Source: Bacteroidaceae bacterium (GTDB lineage Bacteria; Bacteroidota; Bacteroidia; Bacteroidales; Bacteroidaceae). Taken from it: DNA of 64,000 bases. The stretch is from assembly GCA_017649485.1 (NCBI GenBank), contig JAGCGS010000068.1:62001-126000 (forward strand), given 5' to 3'. Shown here piece after piece: positions 23,401 to 31,272 of the stretch (within the stretch, counting starts at the first letter, position 1; each line of letters starts with the position of its first letter). The notes under the pieces were generated by a model that searched no databases, had not been told where the DNA came from, and saw only the letters and a list, made by a program, of their open reading frames with translations. The position numbers and the translations under genes are program-made.

Positions 23401-24777
23401 TTGAAGATTATGCAAGTTGTTATAGAATGAGATATTAGTCCAGCCGTTGGTTGACAAAGGACCGAATGCCACCACCTTATTGTTGCTCTTGTCGGCCTGT
23501 TCTTTATTTTCCAGCAAATCCTTCATGTACTTCTCATTCTTGGGCGCATCAATCTCCAAGGAAGACAAGAGGTTGAAGGTGATCTTACCCATGTTGACGT
23601 AGAAGAAGCACTTGGCGGCTAGCACACCCCATTCTTTGGCACAGTTAATGGCAAAATCGATAGCATGACAAATACCATCAGTACTGGTGTTCTTCAGTTC
23701 GTTGGAAATGAGCGATAGCACCAGTGCCACACCGAAATCCTTAAATGACTGTCCTGATCCGTATTTCGGGTCGAATCCCATTTCGTAGGGGAAGGTGCAC
23801 CACTTGTCGCCCACAATGGGGTAGAAGTATTCATCGCTGGCTATCTCCACATTATAAGCTGGGGTGGTGGGGAAAATATCATCAGGATAGCCAGAATCCC
23901 CCTTGGATATGTTTTCAAAGTTCAAGATATTCACATCACCATTGCCTTCTTTCACACTATCACGGGTGAAACGCGTAACAGTTACCGGGTTGGAAGCGTA
24001 TTCCTGGAAGGTGATGCAGTTGTAATTTTTTATATCTTTAGGTTCTGCTTTAGGTACACCCAGGCAGAGCTTGCCGTTTTCGAAATAGAAAAACTCTCCG
24101 CACCTGTTGGCTGTGCGCACCATGAAGTCGTAGAAAGATTCATTATACTGTACCAGATAAGGTTGGATGAATTCGTATGAATTGTAAGTGAGGTGTTGTA
24201 GGTTTTTATAGTTGGTTTGAATGAGTCTGGTTTTGAAGCCAAAGCTTCTTGCCTCAAATTCAAGTATCTCGGCACCCAGTTTCTTGGCGGTGTAGCACTT
24301 ACTGTATTTGTCGAGTGTCATGAGCTTGTCCATGCTGTGGATGGTGAGCTTGAGTGTCATCAGGTTGCCTTCAGGGCCTCGTGACAGCTGAGGGTTCAGT
24401 TTATAGACATAGTAATTGGTAGCTATGCGCACATCCTGGGCAGTTGTATTCTCTTCGCTCTCTTCCACAATGCCCAGTTCCACCCTGCGCATCAGGAATA
24501 GCTTGCTGATTTTATCTGTCGAAGGGGGTATGGGAGTACCATCCAACGCAAAGAAGATGCGGTCGATGACAATTTCGGCTTCAATCAGGCCTGGCTCATA
24601 AATCTTACGTGAAAACTTGACGCCGTTGAGAACAATGTCATAATACTCGCCTTTAAACGAGTATCCTTCTTTTTTATTGCGCTGTTCCAATACGAGCGGC
24701 TGTAACAAAGGATCGTTATCTTTGATGTTTTCTCCGAAATAGAGTCGGAAAAAGTAATTGTTAGATGAATCAGCCAT
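20464..24777 (-). CDS. tssI: Large VgrG (TssI) spike protein with insertion and C-terminal extension
   Basis: 1437 residues, about twice a plain VgrG. Residues 1-500 form the gp27-like base (an N-terminal barrel with NYFFRLYFGENI, later YVYKLNPQLSRGPEGNLMTLKL and FYDFMVRTANRCGEFFYFENG). A gp5-like OB domain begins near 560 (AFVVDSDDPKYQDRVRIVYPWQ) and resumes near 786 (SPWVRVATPMATTGGGYFFKLRPGDEVLVNY). Between them lies a charged coiled coil of about 200 residues. The beta-prism follows (DVNIDAFTGITLSAPNGDVK). After a glycine-rich hydrophobic stretch (about 990-1020) comes an extension of about 400 residues of unknown fold, which may be an effector domain (inference). It begins seven bases after the second Hcp-like gene. 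Confidence 0.82.
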   Translation of the reverse strand: MADSSNNYFFRLYFGENIKDNDPLLQPLVLEQRNKKEGYSFKGEYYDIVLNGVKFSRKIYEPGLIEAEIVIDRIFFALDGTPIPPSTDKISKLFLMRRVELGIVEESEENTTAQDVRIATNYYVYKLNPQLSRGPEGNLMTLKLTIHSMDKLMTLDKYSKCYTAKKLGAEILEFEARSFGFKTRLIQTNYKNLQHLTYNSYEFIQPYLVQYNESFYDFMVRTANRCGEFFYFENGKLCLGVPKAEPKDIKNYNCITFQEYASNPVTVTRFTRDSVKEGNGDVNILNFENISKGDSGYPDDIFPTTPAYNVEIASDEYFYPIVGDKWCTFPYEMGFDPKYGSGQSFKDFGVALVLSLISNELKNTSTDGICHAIDFAINCAKEWGVLAAKCFFYVNMGKITFNLLSSLEIDAPKNEKYMKDLLENKEQADKSNNKVVAFGPLSTNGWTNISFYNNLHNLQAEQQQKMICIDMGTNYAAVGLGDTIKVDGLSDNYIVTEIKLLSNQKWTRNYQKFDNPNNLTDISSSNQSQVIYAIPTYKTQVLSSSIEQIVPPLIKAPHYRKSGPQTAFVVDSDDPKYQDRVRIVYPWQSQTEQTRVKLAESVKDLTYEDEEIARIEALIAELQKISKMLEKESGFINNYKNSSKEEQELILKELRFAIENDKLRIKELDIPGNTYDFDLSQDPSKLAEVINNYAQQKELSKEEYDELISNVAEVGRLKNELKMLEAELAAIEGGEDNYDQQLADIKEQINNNTKSLNKYKRQLEAHKKAQEEKEEQVEEAKENFSGELSVLASPWVRVATPMATTGGGYFFKLRPGDEVLVNYDNDNIERPYVVGSLYSKNVQTPQYRNNIIGARNSLLAEASTYIVSPNGHHIVFNDPEDGTKLMAGIQGGLTAIAGAAGLTFDFAKDMTGGIHIGDRYGLYEISMNAHDRKVDIRSPYGDVNIDAFTGITLSAPNGDVKISGKNVTIEAGNNITIKSGLNIQKPVPGHPTGGGKFGAFVTGVVSGVIGGIADTVASMFVDMYFIRCFMEVMLRPIEGTMEIKSNRYMKLEAGIDSFAQIPASRYTGTKKRNLVAKEEIIFMSKMVNCIDKIDTVYKSFVANYITLWNAATEGRRSLDQFGMTFLKDDEDWDEFDVDVMSTIWRGNVDEDFREPFNEDYFNDKLESADQIGPDGNHYTLPQKKAKMVELANNFARTVYDFHKHMNRFNTLFDNVPNLVADDKMKEMMKAAFDSRKDQRLNTWNEKYMNGTEPKAAMFESLIDENTTTEDIIASSMKFRRALAAVFIAKVAECDEYQLESLGEGAGNVVANFIRNPLDATAKGKFLHVHFTPDEIKEDALESEYHWKHFVERMRKPMNLALRKLYDSIVEPFKDHLQIDEFAKIHDRKVWADRGYGNILMSDTKGQSRVFDNGNFVAEIEAVNGNWEALVCRMKGIK

Positions 24778-24783
24778 ATCGGT

Positions 24784-25260
24784 TTATTCTTTTGTAATTT
24801 CTAAAAAATGATAAGAGCCATTGCCCAAGAAGATCATCTTACTTAACAGCATCTTAACGTGGATGAGCAACTGCTCCTCACCGCTTTCGTCTCCGTCCCA
24901 GAACTTCTCTGCAACGTCAGTCACATAGCCATAGGTTATCAGACCATCCTCATAGTCGTGCAAGCGGCCGGTATTTGTAAATCTGGCATTGAAGATAAAC
25001 GAGAAAGGTACATACTTGTTATGTTCCATGCACTGATAGAAGAACTTGCATGCGTAAGGGTTGGATACGATGACAGAAAAGTCCAGATACTCAGAGAGGA
25101 TGCTGCCGTAAGGGTCACCCATCTCATCACGCTCACGATAACAGTGATAGTGGTAATCCTGTACGGTCAGGCAGTTTGACTGTAAGACGCTTCCGCTTAC
25201 TTCTGCCAGGTTGTTGTCAAAGAGGATAGCTTTCAGATAATCGGGATGATTGTTGCTCAT
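24784..25260 (-). CDS. tssD: Hcp-like (TssD) T6SS tube protein
   Basis: A 158-residue protein without signal peptide. The pattern VQDYHYHCYRERDEMGDPYG followed by LSEYLDFSVIVSNP and FSFIFNAR is the family's 'Y----D--GrP-g-v--g-l-l-v' series of strands, and the later YEDGLITYGYVTDVAEKF corresponds to the strand carrying the extended loop. Bacteroidetes Hcp proteins form stacked hexamer rings inside the sheath. Two different Hcp-like proteins in tandem before VgrG suggest that one is a specialised ring, for example the top ring touching the spike, or a cargo receptor. The gene is preceded by another hcp-like gene, with three bases between. Confidence 0.6.
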   Translation of the reverse strand: MSNNHPDYLKAILFDNNLAEVSGSVLQSNCLTVQDYHYHCYRERDEMGDPYGSILSEYLDFSVIVSNPYACKFFYQCMEHNKYVPFSFIFNARFTNTGRLHDYEDGLITYGYVTDVAEKFWDGDESGEEQLLIHVKMLLSKMIFLGNGSYHFLEITKE

Positions 25261-25263
25261 GGC

Positions 25264-25677
25264 TTAATGGCGATAAAAGGTGACATCATTGATTCTCACT
25301 TCTTTGGCTACAAAGCGTACTTTTAACGTTCGACGCTGGTTTTTAAAGATGTGATACTCTTCTTCGAAAGAGAAGCACTTAGCTTCTTCAAATTGTATTT
25401 CATGCGAGTCTGACTCCTGCATGTTGGGCTTGGGAGGCAGCTGTACAATAATTCTGCCGGAAAAGGTGGTCTGCTTGATGAACCATTCGTAAAGCGTCAT
25501 GTCTTCTTTACCTGGCGCAATGACTGACAATTCTATGCAGTCGCAAATCTTGTTTGTCTTTGGCCTGTATTCATCAACCTCCCGAAAAGTGTGACATTTG
25601 TAGTCAGTCAGCAGGTATTCTTTTGAATATCTGCCTAATTCATTGTCACCAATTTGAAGTTTTTTCAATAATGACAT
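25264..25677 (-). CDS. tssD: Hcp-like (TssD) T6SS tube protein, first of two
   Basis: A 137-residue protein: YLLTDYKCHTFREVDEYRPK, then CIELSVIAPG, YEWFIKQTTFSGRIIVQLP, IQFEEAKCFSFEEEYHI and LKVRFVAKEVRI, a strand order matching the Bacteroidetes Hcp/TssD fold. It is the promoter-proximal gene of the - strand operon that continues with a second Hcp-like gene and VgrG. Similarity between the two Hcp-like proteins is low, so they are not a recent duplication. The assignment rests on strand pattern and neighbours. Confidence 0.6.
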   Translation of the reverse strand: MSLLKKLQIGDNELGRYSKEYLLTDYKCHTFREVDEYRPKTNKICDCIELSVIAPGKEDMTLYEWFIKQTTFSGRIIVQLPPKPNMQESDSHEIQFEEAKCFSFEEEYHIFKNQRRTLKVRFVAKEVRINDVTFYRH

Positions 25678-25706
25678 AGTTTAGTTATATTAATGACTTA
25701 TTGTTG

Positions 25707-25737
25707 CAAAAATACGAAAAGTATTTAAATATCACAA
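25707..25737 (-). promoter_or_regulatory. Predicted promoter of the hcp-vgrG operon
   Basis: On the - strand, TTG at 25737-25735, 20 bases, TATTTTTG at 25714-25707; the ATG follows about 30 bases later. Confidence 0.6.
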
Positions 25738-25756
25738 TCCTTTTTTGTTATTTTAC

Positions 25757-25800
25757 AAAAAAGATGTGAGTGATAAGGACGAACCTTGTCACTCACATCT
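25757..25800 (-). terminator. Intrinsic terminator of the Gfo/Idh/MocA-DUF1080 operon
   Basis: On the - strand, AGATGTGAGTG pairs with CACTCACATCT around a further paired AAGG/CCTT, followed by TTTTTT. It lies between the DUF1080 stop and the hcp promoter, insulating the T6SS operon. Confidence 0.8.
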
Positions 25801-25837
25801 TATAACTCGAAGCTTGTGTCTAATGACTCTCTGCTTC

Positions 25838-26701
25838 TTAATCCATTACCTTCACCTTGATGTTGCGGAACCAAACATCGTCGCCATGATCCTGGAAACC
25901 GATTAAACCTTCGTGGTTGTCGCCACCCAGGTTGTTCAGCAAGCCGAATGCCAAAGGCCAAGCCTTCTCACTGAACTTACTCTCCTGCAGCATCTCAGTC
26001 CAACGTGGAGTCCACAAGTGATATTCAACCACGTTCTCTCCATTGTGCTGGTGCAGTACAGTGCCCTTGAACACCATGATAGAACCAGTGTTCCACTCGC
26101 CTGCTGGCTTAGCGTTCTGTGGCTTAGCAGGAATCATGTCGTAGAGAGAAGCAGCCTGACGGTTGCCATCCTTACCCATCTTTGCATCTGGGTGATTCTG
26201 GTTGTCGAGTACCTGATACTCAGGAGCTGAGATATAGATAGGCTCGAACTCACCTGGCTTGCCCTCTACAGGAACTTCCTGTGCCAATACGAAGATACCA
26301 GAGTTACCACCCTTAGAGATCTTATACTCGAAGGTCAGCTCGAAATTCTTAAATTTGTGAGCGAAAATCAGGTCACCACCTTCTGCGGTCTGACCTTCAC
26401 CTGTGCCAGAACCATTGAATTTGATGCAACCGTCTTCGATTACCCAGCGTGCAGGAACATTGCTCTTGCCATAGCCACGCCATCCGTTGAATGTCTTGCC
26501 ATCAAAGATGGTGATGTAACCATCAGCATCGGTAGGCAACTCCAAAGCCTGAGTCTCGGCACCCATAGGAGTGGTTGAAACATTGATAGTGGTTGTTGTT
26601 ACTGCAGCACTACCACCATCTGCCTTTTTCTGGCCACCGCAAGCGGTGAATGCAGCTGCCAATACCATGCAGCCTGCAACTGTAAATAAACTTTTCATCA
26701 T
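25838..26701 (-). CDS. DUF1080 (3-keto-disaccharide hydrolase-like) lipoprotein
   Basis: A 287-residue lipoprotein: signal with lipobox TACG (Cys about residue 21). The DUF1080 domain begins YITIFDGKTFNGWRGYG and includes LIFAHKFKNFELTFEYKIS, GNSGIFVL, PEYQVLDNQNHPD and the closing IGFQDHGDDVWFRNIKV, a laminarinase-like jelly roll. Members of this family have been shown to hydrolyse 3-keto-glycosides. It is the third gene of an operon after two Gfo/Idh/MocA oxidoreductases, which can supply the 3-keto substrates, so the three probably open unusual glycosidic bonds in the periplasm by oxidation and elimination or hydrolysis. Confidence 0.85.
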   Translation of the reverse strand: MMKSLFTVAGCMVLAAAFTACGGQKKADGGSAAVTTTTINVSTTPMGAETQALELPTDADGYITIFDGKTFNGWRGYGKSNVPARWVIEDGCIKFNGSGTGEGQTAEGGDLIFAHKFKNFELTFEYKISKGGNSGIFVLAQEVPVEGKPGEFEPIYISAPEYQVLDNQNHPDAKMGKDGNRQAASLYDMIPAKPQNAKPAGEWNTGSIMVFKGTVLHQHNGENVVEYHLWTPRWTEMLQESKFSEKAWPLAFGLLNNLGGDNHEGLIGFQDHGDDVWFRNIKVKVMD

Positions 26702-26746
26702 TTCTTAATAATAGCTTTAAACTTTAAACATTAAACTTTCAATTAA

Positions 26747-28216
26747 TTAAGGCATCGCTGGCAGCTGGTAGCCATTCTTGTAAGTGTGCTTGATCAGCTC
26801 GTTTGCAAACTCAAGTGCATTTACTGGCTCTGCATACTCGTTGTTGAATGTTGGGTGACCATCGTTCACGCTGAAGTTGCTTGCCTTCATGATGCGTACA
26901 GTAGCGTTTGGATCGATGTTGGTGAGCTTCATGTTCTCGCCATCCCAATCCAATACCTGGTTCAGGCCTTGCAGACGGGTAGCCAATACACCGATGTCCA
27001 CCATTTCTGTCAAACCTGCTGAACGAGAGAAGTCTGACCAGCTCTTCATGCGGCTGGCTGCATTCTCTTTACAAGCACGAATCCAGTCAGTCTGGTGCTC
27101 ATTTTCTGTTGTCTCATGATTACCAGGGGTGTAGGTAGGTACGCGACCTGAGAGCAACCAAGGCTCACGGCCATAGCATCCATAGATCAGAGTGTCTTTA
27201 GTACCATGCAGAATGGTGCAACCGCCAGCTACTTCCAGTTCCTTGCCCTTAGGCATACCCTCTGGACGCATAGGCTTCAGACCGCCATCATACCAGGTTA
27301 CCTCTACCTGAGGCATAGCTTGTTTTGGCAGGTTAGGACGAGCAGGGAATACCATGCGGATGGTTTGTGCAGAAGGAGCGCAATCGGTGAGCAGAGCTGT
27401 TGAACTACCCTGAATCTGGATAGGATAGCCTAATTGCAGTGCTTCATAAACACCGTGCAGGATGTGGCAAGCCATATCACCCAGGGCACCTGTACCGAAG
27501 TCCCACCATCCACGCCAGTTCCATGGATGATATACTGAGTTGAAATCACGGAATGGAGCCGGGCCAAGGAAGAGGTTCCAGTCGAGAGTCTTAGGTACCT
27601 TATCTACTTTGGTAGGACGGTTCAGACCCTGTGGCCAGATAGGACGGTTGGTACTTGCCTCTACCTTAGTAACTGTACCGATCTCACCGTTTTGTACCCA
27701 CTGAATAACCTTGCGGGTGCCTTCGCCAGAAGAACCCTGGTTACCCATCTGAGTAGCTACATTGTATTTCTCAGCCAACTTCTTCAGCAGACGAGCTTCA
27801 TAGATAGAGTGGGTAAGTGGCTTCTCAACGTAAACGTGCTTGCCCATTGTGATAGCTTCTGCAGCGATGATAGCGTGAGTATGGTCGGCTGTAGCCACCA
27901 TCACAGCATCAATGCTGCTGCCCATCTCGCTGTACATCTGGCGATAGTCTTTGTACTTCTTAGCATTGGGGTATCTGTCCATAACAGGTTTTGCATAACC
28001 CCAGTCAACATCGGCAATAGCTACGATGTTTTCTGCTTCCATGCCTCTCAAAACACTGGCGCCACGACCACCTACACCTACAGCTGCGATATTCAGCTTG
28101 TCGGTAGGAGCTGCATGTCCGTGACTCTTGCCTAAAATGATATTAGGCGCAATAGTGAATCCTGCCAAAGCTGCTGCTCCGGTTTTCAGGAAACTTCTTC
28201 TTGATAAGTTTGACAT
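26747..28216 (-). CDS. Gfo/Idh/MocA oxidoreductase with Tat signal
   Basis: 489 residues. The N-terminus SRRSFLKTGAAALAGF is a twin-arginine signal, so the enzyme is exported folded with its cofactor. The Rossmann part has IAAVGVGGRGASV, AIADVD, VMVATADHTHAIIA and GKHVYVEKPLTHS (the EKP motif, Lys catalytic), followed by the C-terminal beta-sheet domain with WDFGTGALGDMACHILH. Such exported enzymes oxidise a sugar hydroxyl using bound NAD. It lies 27 bases after the upstream Gfo/Idh/MocA gene and 45 bases before the DUF1080 gene; substrate unknown. Confidence 0.88.
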   Translation of the reverse strand: MSNLSRRSFLKTGAAALAGFTIAPNIILGKSHGHAAPTDKLNIAAVGVGGRGASVLRGMEAENIVAIADVDWGYAKPVMDRYPNAKKYKDYRQMYSEMGSSIDAVMVATADHTHAIIAAEAITMGKHVYVEKPLTHSIYEARLLKKLAEKYNVATQMGNQGSSGEGTRKVIQWVQNGEIGTVTKVEASTNRPIWPQGLNRPTKVDKVPKTLDWNLFLGPAPFRDFNSVYHPWNWRGWWDFGTGALGDMACHILHGVYEALQLGYPIQIQGSSTALLTDCAPSAQTIRMVFPARPNLPKQAMPQVEVTWYDGGLKPMRPEGMPKGKELEVAGGCTILHGTKDTLIYGCYGREPWLLSGRVPTYTPGNHETTENEHQTDWIRACKENAASRMKSWSDFSRSAGLTEMVDIGVLATRLQGLNQVLDWDGENMKLTNIDPNATVRIMKASNFSVNDGHPTFNNEYAEPVNALEFANELIKHTYKNGYQLPAMP

Positions 28217-28243
28217 ATTAATTGAATTTTGGTTAATAATATT

Positions 28244-29329
28244 TCATTTGCTTACAGTCTGGTGCAACAGTCCGTAACCATTGGTCATGTGGGCACGGCG
28301 GTAACGGATTTGCTCCAGTGTTTCTAAGTCACCGATGGCAGGCAGGTCATGAGTACGGGAATCGGCCAGACAATCCCATGCGAACTGGGAAGCAACGGCA
28401 GAGTCGCGCAAAGATGGGAGGGTCATGTCGAGCTTGCCATTGCGTATGCTTTGGGCAAACTTCTCAATCATCACGTCGATGTTCTTACCACCATAAGGCT
28501 TGTTGATGGTAACAGTCTTGGTGATGCCTCGCAGCTCTACAGTAGCAGTCTTGAAATCATGCGTCATACGAGCGATTCCGTGAGTACCTATTAAGTCAAT
28601 ATAAGAATTATGTGTCTGATCTTTTGACATTTGTCCATAGACGAAACCTTGTGTGATATCGTAAACAATACCATTGTCGAAGGTGCCATGAGCCTGCAGC
28701 CACCAAGGATCCTTGTAGTTCCACATACGGATAGCCTGAGAATGCATGGTCTTAAATTCGCTTTGGGCATACCAGCGGGTAATATCGCAATAGTGCATGC
28801 CGCAGTCATGGAAAGAAGGACCTTCTGCTTCATGTCCTTCACCTGGAGCTAATCCAGGAGTCATGTGGCAGATACGGATGATGGCTAATTCGCCTAATTC
28901 GCCTTCGTCTATGAATTGTTTTAGCTGGTGATGATACCATGAACTGCGTAGATAGAGGTTAACAGTGGCTAAACGGTCGCTTTCCCCAACAGCTTTTACC
29001 AGTTCCCACTCGTCTTCTGGAAGCATGGCAATTGGTTTCTCAGAAATGATGTGCTTGCCATGAGCCAGGGCTTTCAGGATTTGTGACTTACGTGAGTCTG
29101 CCAAAGCACAGAGAGCCACAACATCCACTTCTGGATCGTTGAAAACATCGTCCTCATCGCCTGTTACTTTGGCGGTAGGGCAATAGTCGCGTGCCATTTC
29201 CTGCGCCTTGTCGAAAGGATCGCAAATATAAGTTACCTGCCAATTTTTATTTCTCTGGAACTCGTGTAAATAAAAGCGGCCCATTCTGCCAAACCCGATG
29301 AGGCCCACTTTAATCATGGTATTCTCCAT
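28244..29329 (-). CDS. Cytoplasmic Gfo/Idh/MocA oxidoreductase
   Basis: 361 residues, no signal peptide (a start at the second Met, MIKVGLIGFGRMG, is equally likely). GLIGFGRMGRFYLHEF is the NAD(P)-binding loop; GKHIISEKPIAM carries the catalytic-type EKP; FHDCGMHYCDITRWY corresponds to the 'GiH--D-----G' segment of inositol-dehydrogenase-like members. It probably acts on the imported or epimerised product of the exported partner enzyme. It is the first gene of the three-gene operon. Confidence 0.88.
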   Translation of the reverse strand: MENTMIKVGLIGFGRMGRFYLHEFQRNKNWQVTYICDPFDKAQEMARDYCPTAKVTGDEDDVFNDPEVDVVALCALADSRKSQILKALAHGKHIISEKPIAMLPEDEWELVKAVGESDRLATVNLYLRSSWYHHQLKQFIDEGELGELAIIRICHMTPGLAPGEGHEAEGPSFHDCGMHYCDITRWYAQSEFKTMHSQAIRMWNYKDPWWLQAHGTFDNGIVYDITQGFVYGQMSKDQTHNSYIDLIGTHGIARMTHDFKTATVELRGITKTVTINKPYGGKNIDVMIEKFAQSIRNGKLDMTLPSLRDSAVASQFAWDCLADSRTHDLPAIGDLETLEQIRYRRAHMTNGYGLLHQTVSK

Positions 29330-29538
29330 TATAAAAGGTTTTAAAAATGTTTATCAAATTTTGTTACAAAAATTGGTTGCTTGCCTTTTTCTGTTAGCAA
29401 AATTAATGAACTTATGCGTACGTGTGAATAATCAATATAAAAATGTAGATTAATTAAAACATTAATCTGCTTATTACCAACGTAATGTTTATTATGATGA
29501 TGAGATAAAATGTAGATGTTTTGGAAAGCTAAATCCGA

Positions 29539-31155
29539 CTACTTATTGATAAATTTGTCTTCAAATGTGTTTTTGTCAATAGCGCGGTTACGCATCTTTG
29601 TACGGTAGTTGTAGATGGTGCTGGTAGAGCAACGAAGGAAATTGGCTATCTTTTCGCTGTCAGTAATACCAAGCCGAAGTAGGGCATAGATACGCAGCTC
29701 TTTGTTGAGCAGGGTGTCTTGTTTAAGTACAATACGTTCATCTTCCCTCAGTAGGGCATTGAGGTCAGCCACGAAAGTAGGGAAGAGGTTGAGGAAGATG
29801 GTGTCAAAATGGTGGTAGAGCGCTTCAGTCTCAGAGTCAATCAAAGTAGTTGAACGCAACTTCTTTACCAATTCGTCGTAGTGCTTGTTGACAGCTAAGC
29901 GATAAAGCACATTCTGATAGTCACCTATTTTGTCGATATAGCCAGAACAGATGTTGAAGAATTGACCGATATATTGCTCTTTAATAGCATTGTTCTCTTC
30001 CAACAGGGAGTTACTGCTATGTAGCTGAGCATTCATGCTGTTCAACGTTTCGTTAAGGCGCTGTAATTCGTCGTTGCTATTGGCTAAGTCTTTACGAATA
30101 CGCATAATCTTCTTCAGCTGCTGGAAGATGAAGAATACAGCTATTATTAAGCATACCAGCAATATACCACTCAAGACGATGATGTTGATGAGCGATTGCT
30201 TATCGCTTGCTTCTCGACGCTGATAAACATCTGTGATAATGGAGTAGAAGCCAGACACCTGGGCTACTCGGAACTGAATACCTGCAGTGATGGCATCTTC
30301 AAAAGATGACTGTGCATAGCGGTAAGCACGGGCATAGTCGCCATCATCGTAAGAAAGAAGTGCCAACTCATAAATAGATTGGTTCTCACGCGTTACATTA
30401 TAAATATCTGACAAGGCAGAACGGATGAGGAATTTCTTAGCTTCGTCACGATTGCCTTCCTGCGCATAGATCGTACCCATATTATAAGTAATGCGTGCAT
30501 ACAGAGGTGAGAATCTCTCAACCAATTCAAGCAAACGAGCATAACTTGACAATCTCTGATTCTCTGGCATGCGTTCCACCAAGTTGAGTCGGTATTCGAT
30601 AGATGACTGATCTTGAGTGGCATAAAGAGAGTCGCGGTAGTTGCTTTGCATCAAGATGTCTTCAGGCGAATCGGATGTATAAAGGTAGTATTGCAGGAAT
30701 TGGATATTGGCATTGTAGTATTCAGCGCGCAAGTCTTTGGGCAGCGTCTCAAGACTGTGCTTATTCAAAATTTGTTCAGCTTGCAGATACATACCATGCA
30801 TGGCATAGGAAGTGGCCAACTGAAACTCCGCCTGCGTTTGTCGATAGTTGTCCTCCATACGGATAGCGGTTTCCACCTCCAAACGCGCATAATGGATGGC
30901 TGAGTCAAGGTCGAATTTCCAGTATTCGTTGTAAAGCTGGTTATAAACAACATATTTATTGACATCATTCAGGTTAGGGTAGGACAGGGCACTTCGTATA
31001 TCATCTATTCGCTTGATCTTCTCTTGGGCATACATATCCTTATGAGACACCGAATAGTCCAGTGAATCATATAATGCCCTCAAATCATCTTTTCCCAATA
31101 AAGGAATGGCGACGATCATTAGCATCCCAAGCAATATGTACTTTTTAATGCCCAA
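29539..31155 (-). CDS. TPR / membrane / HTH sensor-regulator (DUF6377-like)
   Basis: 538 residues: signal-like N-terminus (MGIKKYILLGMLMIVAIPLLG), a periplasmic helical-repeat region (about 25-325) with TPR-like units, one membrane segment (about 330-350, IIVLSGILLVCLIIAVFFIF), a coiled coil, a helical cytoplasmic region, and a C-terminal helix-turn-helix (LGITDSEKIANFLRCSTSTIYNYRTKMRNR, about 495-525). This single-protein layout is common among Bacteroidetes regulators of the DUF6377 type. The regulated genes are unknown; the adjacent Gfo/Idh/MocA-DUF1080 operon starts on the same strand about 210 bases downstream and is a candidate. Confidence 0.8.
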   Translation of the reverse strand: MGIKKYILLGMLMIVAIPLLGKDDLRALYDSLDYSVSHKDMYAQEKIKRIDDIRSALSYPNLNDVNKYVVYNQLYNEYWKFDLDSAIHYARLEVETAIRMEDNYRQTQAEFQLATSYAMHGMYLQAEQILNKHSLETLPKDLRAEYYNANIQFLQYYLYTSDSPEDILMQSNYRDSLYATQDQSSIEYRLNLVERMPENQRLSSYARLLELVERFSPLYARITYNMGTIYAQEGNRDEAKKFLIRSALSDIYNVTRENQSIYELALLSYDDGDYARAYRYAQSSFEDAITAGIQFRVAQVSGFYSIITDVYQRREASDKQSLINIIVLSGILLVCLIIAVFFIFQQLKKIMRIRKDLANSNDELQRLNETLNSMNAQLHSSNSLLEENNAIKEQYIGQFFNICSGYIDKIGDYQNVLYRLAVNKHYDELVKKLRSTTLIDSETEALYHHFDTIFLNLFPTFVADLNALLREDERIVLKQDTLLNKELRIYALLRLGITDSEKIANFLRCSTSTIYNYRTKMRNRAIDKNTFEDKFINK

Positions 31156-31191
31156 AACTCAATGTTTAATTTATATGTTCAATAGTCACTT

Positions 31192-31251
31192 TTCGGAGCA
31201 GCGAGCGCCATCAAGCTTGCTTGAATGGCCGAGTCGCGACGAAATAGGACG
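31192..31251. repeat. Diverged copy of the second palindrome family
   Basis: TTCGGAGCAGCGAGCGCC, core CAAGCTTGCTTG, then GGCCGAGTCGCGACGAAATAGG. The core matches the nested copies in region 14-17 kb. Confidence 0.5.
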
Positions 31252-31272
31252 CAGTCAATGGTCAATAGTCAA

